From the NCBI GenBank assembly GCA_964406605.1, contig CAYOSF010000016.1:1-64000 (forward strand): a stretch of DNA of 64,000 nt, written 5' to 3'. Positions within the stretch are counted from its first letter, which is position 1, and every line of letters begins with the position of its first letter. Made by a program: the position numbers and the translations under genes. This document shows positions 59,106 through 64,000 of the stretch, in pieces. The DNA is from CAYOSF01 sp964406605. Its GTDB lineage: Bacteria; Chloroflexota; Dehalococcoidia; DSTF01; RBG-16-68-14. The notes below the pieces were generated by a model that worked only from the letters and a program-made list of their open reading frames with translations, was not told the DNA's origin and did no database searches.

Positions 59106-59483
59106 ATGTCCGTGCATGACCAGCGCTTGCATCGCAGCGGCAGCGACCGCATGATCGCGGGTGTCTGCGGAGGGCTGGCGACGTACTTCGCCATAGACGC
59201 GACCGTCGTCCGGCTGATCTGGGCCGTGGTCACGGTGCTCACCGGTGTGCTCCCCGGATCGCTCATCTATCTCCTCTTTGTCATCATCGTCCCTGTCGCA
59301 CGTCCTGGAGACGCAGCGGAAGCGACCGATGAAGGCCGTCCCGCCCTGGCCGGGTTGTTGCTCATCATCATGGGCACGCTGCTCCTGTTGGGCAACTTCG
59401 GCCTCTTTCACTGGCTGAGCTGGGGCCGTCTCTGGCCCCTGCTGCTCATTCTCGTGGGCGTCGCCCTGCTCGCGCGACGGTGA
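59106..59483 (+). CDS. PspC-domain membrane protein
   Basis: 125 residues. The PspC signature is RMIAGVCGGLATYFAIDATV (about 15-34), followed by a membrane segment (about 36-64) and a C-terminal pair of hydrophobic stretches (LLIIMGTLLLLGN and LLLILVGVALLARR) like the DUF5668/LiaI-type region. It is a membrane stress sensor or a structural protein. AAGGAG precedes it. It overlaps the next gene by four bases. Confidence 0.83.
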   Translation: MSVHDQRLHRSGSDRMIAGVCGGLATYFAIDATVVRLIWAVVTVLTGVLPGSLIYLLFVIIVPVARPGDAAEATDEGRPALAGLLLIIMGTLLLLGNFGLFHWLSWGRLWPLLLILVGVALLARR

Positions 59484-60172
59484 CGGCCGGCACGAACCTA
59501 GGGGGCTTTCGGCTGCTGCCGGTCGTGGCGGCCTACGCGGTCGCGATGGCCTACGTGGAGGCGGCGGTCGTCGCCTACCTGCGCGAGATCCACGGTATCG
59601 ATAACCTCATCCGCGACCTGCCGACCACCGCCGACCGTTTCACCGCGATCGAGGTGGGGCGGGAGGCGGCGACCATCGTCATGCTGCTGACGGTGGGCTG
59701 GATCGCGGGGCGACGGATCCAGGACCGTCTGGGCTACTTCGTCTTCGTCTTCGGCCTCTGGGACATCTTCTACTACTTCTGGCTGGCCGTGATTGAGGGC
59801 TGGCCGCACTCACCGCTGGAGTGGGACGTGCTCTTCCTGATCCCGGTGCCCTGGTGGGGACCGGTGCTGGCGCCGGTACTCATCGCGGCGGTGATGTGCA
59901 TCGGTGGGGCGGCGGCCGTGCTGGGGGCCGACAGAGGCGTCAGGTGGCGCGTGACTTGGACGAACGCCGCCGTGGCTGCCGCAGGCATCGTCGTGGTACT
60001 CTACACCTTCATGGCCGACGGACTCGGCGCGCTGCCGAACGGAGCCGGTGCCGTCAGCCGCGTGCGTCCGTCCGACTTCCAGTGGCCGCTCTTCGCGGTG
60101 GGATTCGTGGTGATGTCCTGGGCCGGCCTGCGGGTCACCTGGCCCGGCCGCTCACGCCTGCTCCGCACATGA
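59480..60172 (+). CDS. Multi-pass membrane protein of unknown function
   Basis: 230 residues with about six predicted membrane helices (about 12-30, 61-77, 85-103, 121-148, 158-174 and 205-220). It starts at GTG overlapping the PspC stop, so it is translationally coupled. The aromatic segment FGLWDIFYYFWLAV stands out. No family recognised. Membrane co-operation with the PspC protein is inferred only from coupling. Confidence 0.7.
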   Translation: MTAGTNLGGFRLLPVVAAYAVAMAYVEAAVVAYLREIHGIDNLIRDLPTTADRFTAIEVGREAATIVMLLTVGWIAGRRIQDRLGYFVFVFGLWDIFYYFWLAVIEGWPHSPLEWDVLFLIPVPWWGPVLAPVLIAAVMCIGGAAAVLGADRGVRWRVTWTNAAVAAAGIVVVLYTFMADGLGALPNGAGAVSRVRPSDFQWPLFAVGFVVMSWAGLRVTWPGRSRLLRT

Positions 60173-60191
60173 CCGCCCAGAGCGGCTGCCG

Positions 60192-61019
60192 CTAGGGTTC
60201 GACGTACCCGACGAGCGCGCCTCCGTGGTGGCTGATGCGGATCTCCCCCTCTTGAGACAGCCGCGCCTCCGCCAGCCGGAGGAACTCAGCCCGAACGCGG
60301 TCACCGTCCGCCCCTGCCAAGGCAGGAGGGCGCCAGGCGTCCCAGATCCTGAGGACGGGCGCCGCGTCAGGAACCACCATCCAGCCGCGCCACTCGCACA
60401 GTTCAACACGAGCGAAATGGCGCCTCATGCAGGACGCGCCCGACTCGAGGTCGAACCGGGCCCCGATATCCGGCCCAGACCGCCCACGGCCGAGAACTGC
60501 GCGCTCAGCCGCGTTCGACAGCTCGTAGTACTCGCGCATGTGATCCGGGGCGCTGGCGGCGACCACAAGCCGTCCTCCCCGTCGCAGGCTCTGCCTGATC
60601 CTCGTCAGCCCCGCGTCGATGTCGCGCAGGAAGTAGAGGGTCCAGCAGGTCACGACGGCGTCGAAGCAGGCGTCCGCGAAGGGCAGGCGCTCGATGTCTC
60701 CCACCACGAGCCCTACCTTCTCGCCCAATGAGCCTCGGGCGCGCGACGTCATCCCACGCGACATGTCGAGACCAAGAAGGGTTGCGTCCCCGTAGGCGGC
60801 GGCGATCCTCTCCAGCAGCCAGCCGGTGCCGAAGCCAAGCTCGCAGATGCGCCAACGAGGGCGTTGCGGCCGAACCGCCTCTACCAGGATGCGGGTCGCC
60901 TCCTCGGCTTCGGAGGAATAGCGCTCGCCGATCTCGACCACGTCCGCCTGGTCGTCGGGCGCCTCGAACATCTCCCGAGCTACGGTCTTTGGATCACGAT
61001 CGAGGGATTGTCCAGGCAC
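60192..61019 (-). CDS. SAM-dependent class I methyltransferase
   Basis: 275 residues. Motif I ICELGFGTGWLLERIA (about 58-73), strand 2 LLGLDMSRGM, strand 4 DAVVTCWTLYFLRDI, then GGRLVVAAS. The arrangement is that of the Methyltransf_11 (UbiE-like) group. The C-terminal 100 residues are less conserved. It is followed (minus strand) by no further gene before the membrane protein on the other strand. Confidence 0.86.
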   Translation of the reverse strand: MPGQSLDRDPKTVAREMFEAPDDQADVVEIGERYSSEAEEATRILVEAVRPQRPRWRICELGFGTGWLLERIAAAYGDATLLGLDMSRGMTSRARGSLGEKVGLVVGDIERLPFADACFDAVVTCWTLYFLRDIDAGLTRIRQSLRRGGRLVVAASAPDHMREYYELSNAAERAVLGRGRSGPDIGARFDLESGASCMRRHFARVELCEWRGWMVVPDAAPVLRIWDAWRPPALAGADGDRVRAEFLRLAEARLSQEGEIRISHHGGALVGYVEP

Positions 61020-61046
61020 GTGCGTGGTCGTCCTGGAGGGAGCCGC

Positions 61047-61787
61047 CTAGTCCTCCCATTTCACGAAGTAGCGGATGTCCGCGTCTGTCCGCCGCTCCGC
61101 GAGGAACTCGCTGCAGTCCCATCCCGATGAGATGAGATTCACTGTCCCGAGCGTTGCCGGCGTGCTCGTTTCGCATACGGCGCTGCGCAACTGGGCAAGG
61201 CCCATTTCCTGCCGGATAACGTCCACGACGTTGCCGTCTGCGGCCCAGTCCTGATCGGGGAAGCCCTCGAGCCGGAGCAACTCCTGCATGGACTGCCGTT
61301 CTTCGACCGAGGCTCCCGCCATCGCGTCCTGGAACTGCTCCTCCAGCTCGCGCGTATACTCGACGGCGTCCTCGTACGACGGAAGGAACCCCCTGCGCTC
61401 GACGGCCTGGCGCAGTACCTCCTCATCGATCAGCGCTTCCAACGGATCGTTCGATTCAGTCTCCGTCAATTGCGGGTCCAGTAGATCCGCGGCTATCGGA
61501 TCATCGGAGTTCTGGACGGCCTGCCGCCTCGTCAGCTCCTGCAGGACCTGCTCTGCCGCAAGCGCCTGGCCCGTGATAGGCACGCGCGTAACGTCCGCAA
61601 CCACCAGCGGGTACTGGTCCGCAAACGGCGGATCGAAGTAGTCGGACCAGGAGAGTTCCACGTCGTCCAGATCGAGATGCCGGATCCCCACTCGGCTGTC
61701 CGCTTCGCCACCGCCGCAGGCGGTGGCAAGGAACGGCAACATCAGGAGTGTGAGCAGCATCGCGAGAGTCGCCCTGGGCATGGTCAC
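61047..61787 (-). CDS. SurA-like N-terminal-domain lipoprotein
   Basis: 246 residues. Lipoprotein signal ending FLATAC (Cys24) and a Gly/Glu linker. The body has ALAAEQVLQELTRRQAV, LEALIDEEVLRQAVERRGF, and SYEDAVEYTRELEEQFQDAM, the helical pattern of SurA_N/trigger-factor-like chaperones. No PPIase domain is seen. It may be an exported chaperone. It overlaps the NUDIX gene by four bases and is probably co-transcribed. Confidence 0.65.
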   Translation of the reverse strand: MTMPRATLAMLLTLLMLPFLATACGGGEADSRVGIRHLDLDDVELSWSDYFDPPFADQYPLVVADVTRVPITGQALAAEQVLQELTRRQAVQNSDDPIAADLLDPQLTETESNDPLEALIDEEVLRQAVERRGFLPSYEDAVEYTRELEEQFQDAMAGASVEERQSMQELLRLEGFPDQDWAADGNVVDVIRQEMGLAQLRSAVCETSTPATLGTVNLISSGWDCSEFLAERRTDADIRYFVKWED

Positions 61788-62374
61788 AGGTTCCCCAGCC
61801 CTCGTCCCTCGCCGCTCGTCACTTCCAGGAACTGGTGCAGCATGCGCGCCGTCGCCCCCCAGATGAGGTGCTCGCCGAAGTTGTAGGACGGGGGCCGGGC
61901 GGGATAGCCGCGCCAGACGGCCGGTTCCGTGTTCAGCGACGACGGATCGCGCAGATGGGGCAGAGGAACCACCAGCAGCTCCGCCACCTCGACGATGCTG
62001 GGAGCGAACGGATAGGGCGCCGGCTTCGTCACACCGCCGACAAAGGGCGAGACGAGAAAGTCGGTGATCGTGACCATGTCATCGAGCCGGCCCCATATCT
62101 CAACGTCCTCTCTCTTCAGGCCGATCTCCTCCTCCGCTTCCCGCAGCGCGGTAGCGGCCAGATTCGCGTCCTCCGCGTCCTGGGCGCCGCCCGGAAAGGA
62201 GATCTGTCCCTTGTGGTACTCCACCGTCTCGGTCCGGAGCGTCAGGAGGACGTGTGGGACGCCATCGACCTCATAGATGGGGATGAGGACGGCGGCGCGG
62301 GGCGTCTCATTCTGGTGAATACGCCGCGGCTCGCGAGCATCGAGAGCGCGGCGAATGTGCGAGAACATGGTCAT
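61784..62374 (-). CDS. NUDIX hydrolase, CoA-pyrophosphatase type (NudL-like)
   Basis: 196 residues. The Nudix box is GGAQDAEDANLAATALREAE then EEIGL. The extra NudL/YeaB signature is the preceding LTLRTETVEYHKGQISFPGG, which distinguishes CoA pyrophosphatases. It splits CoA derivatives to phosphopantetheine compounds and 3',5'-ADP. First gene of the short operon with the lipoprotein. Confidence 0.87.
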   Translation of the reverse strand: MTMFSHIRRALDAREPRRIHQNETPRAAVLIPIYEVDGVPHVLLTLRTETVEYHKGQISFPGGAQDAEDANLAATALREAEEEIGLKREDVEIWGRLDDMVTITDFLVSPFVGGVTKPAPYPFAPSIVEVAELLVVPLPHLRDPSSLNTEPAVWRGYPARPPSYNFGEHLIWGATARMLHQFLEVTSGEGRGLGNL

Positions 62375-62400
62375 TGCAGTGTACCGCAGCGGCTAGAGAT

Positions 62401-62625
62401 TTATCGAAGTAGGTCGATGAACTCGTCGGGAGTCAGACCTGCCTTCCTAATGAGATCACGCAGTAGCCCCTTGCCCAGCTCGCGGTGATCCGGAACAGAG
62501 AGTGTTATCGCACGTCCAGGCTTGGTAAGCACGATATGGCTGCCGCGCTGACGCCTTCTTCGAAAGCCTGCTCGCTCGAACGCTGACACCGCCCGCCGCC
62601 CCAAAATGCGCCGCAGGCGGGCCAT
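62401..62625 (-). CDS. hicA: HicA-family toxin (mRNA interferase)
   Basis: 74 residues. The double-stranded-RNA-binding-like fold with the catalytic His is visible: RRRRQRGSHIVLTKPGRAIT and SVPDHRELGKGLLRDLIRKA. It cuts mRNA when not bound by HicB. It overlaps hicB by one base on the same strand. Antitoxin-first order (hicB then hicA) is the less common arrangement but well known. Confidence 0.9.
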   Translation of the reverse strand: MARLRRILGRRAVSAFERAGFRRRRQRGSHIVLTKPGRAITLSVPDHRELGKGLLRDLIRKAGLTPDEFIDLLR

Positions 62626-62921
62626 TAGACCGCGACCTCGGCCTCCACGTCCACCTCGCGTGTTTCGATCGTGAGTGGGAGGCCCTCTTCCTTGCGGTCA
62701 CCAAGGCACTCCCTGATTTGCTGCGCGACTAGCTCCGGGGTTTCGGTCGGAAGTGGCACGCCATCCTCGGCGCGCACCTCAAGGCACAGGAGGATTGCTT
62801 CTCTGATGTTCGCCAGGGCATCGTCTCGCGACCCGCCCTGCGAGGCACAGCCAGGAATGGCTGGGCAGATGACCGAATAGCCGCCGTTTGTCTCGGGCTC
62901 AAGAATCACGGTGAACTTCAT
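62625..62921 (-). CDS. hicB: HicB-family antitoxin
   Basis: 98 residues from ATG 62921. The HicB fold: MKFTVILEPETNGGYSVICP, then AIPGCASQGGSRDDALANIR and EAILLCLE. No C-terminal DNA-binding helix-turn-helix is obvious; the end is acidic. It neutralises HicA by direct binding. The longer frame from 62936 adds five residues without a ribosome site. Confidence 0.9.
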   Translation of the reverse strand: MKFTVILEPETNGGYSVICPAIPGCASQGGSRDDALANIREAILLCLEVRAEDGVPLPTETPELVAQQIRECLGDRKEEGLPLTIETREVDVEAEVAV

Positions 62922-62951
62922 AGCAGGCCTCTGCACACCGTAGTGCGGTGA

Positions 62952-63182
62952 CTAAACACGAGCTGTTAGCTGAAAGCTGAATCTGTCGGCCCATCGGGTC
63001 CTATCAACGAGCGCGTCAACTCTGTGGCCGCAAGAGAGCTTGCGCCAGCCACTCGGGTCAATAATCCCGAAGCGAGCACGCGTCGCACCAACGAGCACCT
63101 TGAGCCAATTGCTGTCCGAGGCGTCGAACGGTCTCCCGCAAGACGGGCACTCCAACGCGCCCCATTCACCCTGAATCGCCAT
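62952..63182 (-). CDS. Small zinc-ribbon protein of unknown function
   Basis: 76 residues from ATG 63182 (AGAGGA upstream). CPSCG (about 12-16) and SCGH (about 50-53) could hold one zinc. Trp-rich (three Trp in 40 residues). No family recognised. It lies upstream of hicBA on the same strand and may be part of the same small accessory unit. Confidence 0.5.
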   Translation of the reverse strand: MAIQGEWGALECPSCGRPFDASDSNWLKVLVGATRARFGIIDPSGWRKLSCGHRVDALVDRTRWADRFSFQLTARV

Positions 63183-63273
63183 GGTACTTGTTCCTCTCCG
63201 ACTTCTCATCGGTGTGCATGGGCGTGAATGTCAGTTCGGAACTAATGTATCACGACCTAGCCCAGATAGCAAC

Positions 63274-64000
63274 TCACTCCCATTCTATCGTGCCGGGCGG
63301 CTTCGAGGTGATGTCGTAGACGACGCGGTTGACCCCGGGCACTTCGTTGACGATGCGGTTTGCGATCCGGCTCAACACCTCGTAGGGAAGGCGCGCCCAA
63401 TCGGCGGTCATGGCGTCCTCGGCGGTGACGGCGCGGACGGCGACGACGTGCCCGTAGGTGCGGAAATCGCCCATGACACCGACAGACTGAGTGTCGGTGA
63501 GAATGGCGAACGACTGCCACAGCTCACGGTAGAGCCCTGCCGCCTTGATCTCGTCCATCACCACCCAGTCCGCCGCCCGCAGCGCCTCCAGCTTCTCCCG
63601 CGTCACCTCGCCGATGATGCGGATGGCGAGGCCCGGACCGGGGAACGGCTGGCGGTAGACCATGTCGTCGGGAAGCCCCAACTCGACGCCCACCCGCCGC
63701 ACTTCATCCTTGAACAGATGGCGCAACGGCTCCACCAGCCGGAGTCTCATGTTCTCCGGCAGGGCGCCCACGTTGTGGTGCGTCTTGATCTTGGCGGCGG
63801 CGCCCGTGCCGGTGGACGCGCTCTCGATCACGTCCGGGTAGGTCGTACCCTGGGCGATGAAATCGACCCTTCCCATCTTCGCCGCCTCCCGCTCGAAGAC
63901 GCGGATGAACGTCTCGCCGATGCGCCGTCGCTTCGTCTCCGGGTTCGTCACCTCCGCCAGCTCGGCCAGGAAGCGGTCCTCCGCCCGCACGTGCTGCAGG
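63274..64000 (-). CDS. guaA: GMP synthase (glutamine-hydrolysing) C-terminal part, partial
   Basis: The 3' part of guaA; the gene runs off the right edge. The visible 240 residues are the end of the ATP-pyrophosphatase domain and the dimerisation domain: AEVTNPETKRRRIGETFIRV, GTTYPDVIESA, IKTHHNVGALPENMRLRLVE, RQPFPGPGLAIRIIGEV, and the C-terminal YDITSKPPGTIEWE. It makes GMP from XMP with glutamine and ATP. Another purine gene near the pur run, though 17 kb away. Confidence 0.96.
   Translation of the reverse strand, partial: LQHVRAEDRFLAELAEVTNPETKRRRIGETFIRVFEREAAKMGRVDFIAQGTTYPDVIESASTGTGAAAKIKTHHNVGALPENMRLRLVEPLRHLFKDEVRRVGVELGLPDDMVYRQPFPGPGLAIRIIGEVTREKLEALRAADWVVMDEIKAAGLYRELWQSFAILTDTQSVGVMGDFRTYGHVVAVRAVTAEDAMTADWARLPYEVLSRIANRIVNEVPGVNRVVYDITSKPPGTIEWE

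Noticed and set aside
1..64000. tRNA, rRNA, CRISPR arrays, transposases
   Set aside because: I looked for T-loop motifs, regular spaced repeats and transposase-like frames and found none.

Overview
The window is a high-GC bacterial chromosome segment, probably from a metagenome-assembled genome: a 10-N scaffold gap sits at 42505-42514. I infer Chloroflexota (Dehalococcoidia- or Thermomicrobia-like). The grounds are Tat-exported lipoprotein solute-binding proteins, secreted proteins with Thr-Pro linkers, a non-cellulosomal dockerin, a HisG/HisZ histidine pathway, a methanol-methyltransferase-like MtaB, and many amidase, SDR, cupin and alpha/beta-hydrolase genes. No rRNA, tRNA, CRISPR array, insertion sequence or prophage is visible. 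The phylum is inferred from gene content; no marker gene was compared.

Layout. 1-3.1 kb: 3' part of a surface protein (DUF11-like repeats, Thr-Pro linkers, NHL propeller, dockerin). 3.2-5.4 kb: small coiled-coil protein, amidase, cupin. 5.5-13 kb: three family-5 solute-binding lipoproteins and a DppB/DppC permease pair, with no ATPase genes. 13-18.2 kb: MtaB-like corrinoid methyltransferase, P-loop kinase, THEP1-type NTPase, a hidden selenoprotein of the SelW/Rdx family (in-frame TGA), ADP-ribosylglycohydrolase and ribokinase. 18.2-20.5 kb: a long non-coding stretch, an LPXTG-like anchored protein, and two copies of a 57-bp repeat. 20.5-26.1 kb: PHP phosphoesterase, glcDEF, nucleoside phosphorylase. 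26.1-35.6 kb: beta-lactamase-like lipoprotein lacking the catalytic Lys, GNAT, kinase fusion, CrtC/AttH-like protein, SDR, MtaA/URO-D-type methyltransferase, hydrolase, methyltransferase, class II aldolase. 35.8-36.8 kb: a cyclic-di-GMP-I riboswitch ahead of a FliA/WhiG-like sigma factor. 37-40 kb: zinc-ribbon protein, flavodoxin-like protein, DinB-like protein, HflX.

40-46.3 kb is a purine-synthesis run (purD, purE, purB, purC, purS) with a cupin, a NUDIX gene broken by the scaffold gap and a membrane protein between the pur genes. 46.3-52.9 kb is a minus-strand histidine operon (hisZ, a tandem-duplicated hisG, a phospholipase-C-like gene, hisD, hisC, hisB). 53.3-64 kb holds a lipoprotein with HExxH, SDR, metallo-beta-lactamase-fold hydrolase, quinone oxidoreductase, purU, a PspC protein, a methyltransferase, a SurA-like lipoprotein, a CoA-pyrophosphatase-type NUDIX gene, hicBA and the 3' part of guaA.

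Strongest observations: (1) the selenoprotein at 15829-16113, with SD, CxxU, bacterial SECIS-like hairpin and a frame that stays open on both sides of the TGA; (2) the c-di-GMP riboswitch on a sigma factor; (3) a two-copy HisG polypeptide whose N-terminal half has lost the PRPP loop, next to HisZ; (4) an MtaB and an MtaA-like zinc methyltransferase with no corrinoid protein nearby; (5) two genes (hflX and the HExxH lipoprotein) whose best starts are ATA and ATC, each behind a good Shine-Dalgarno sequence.
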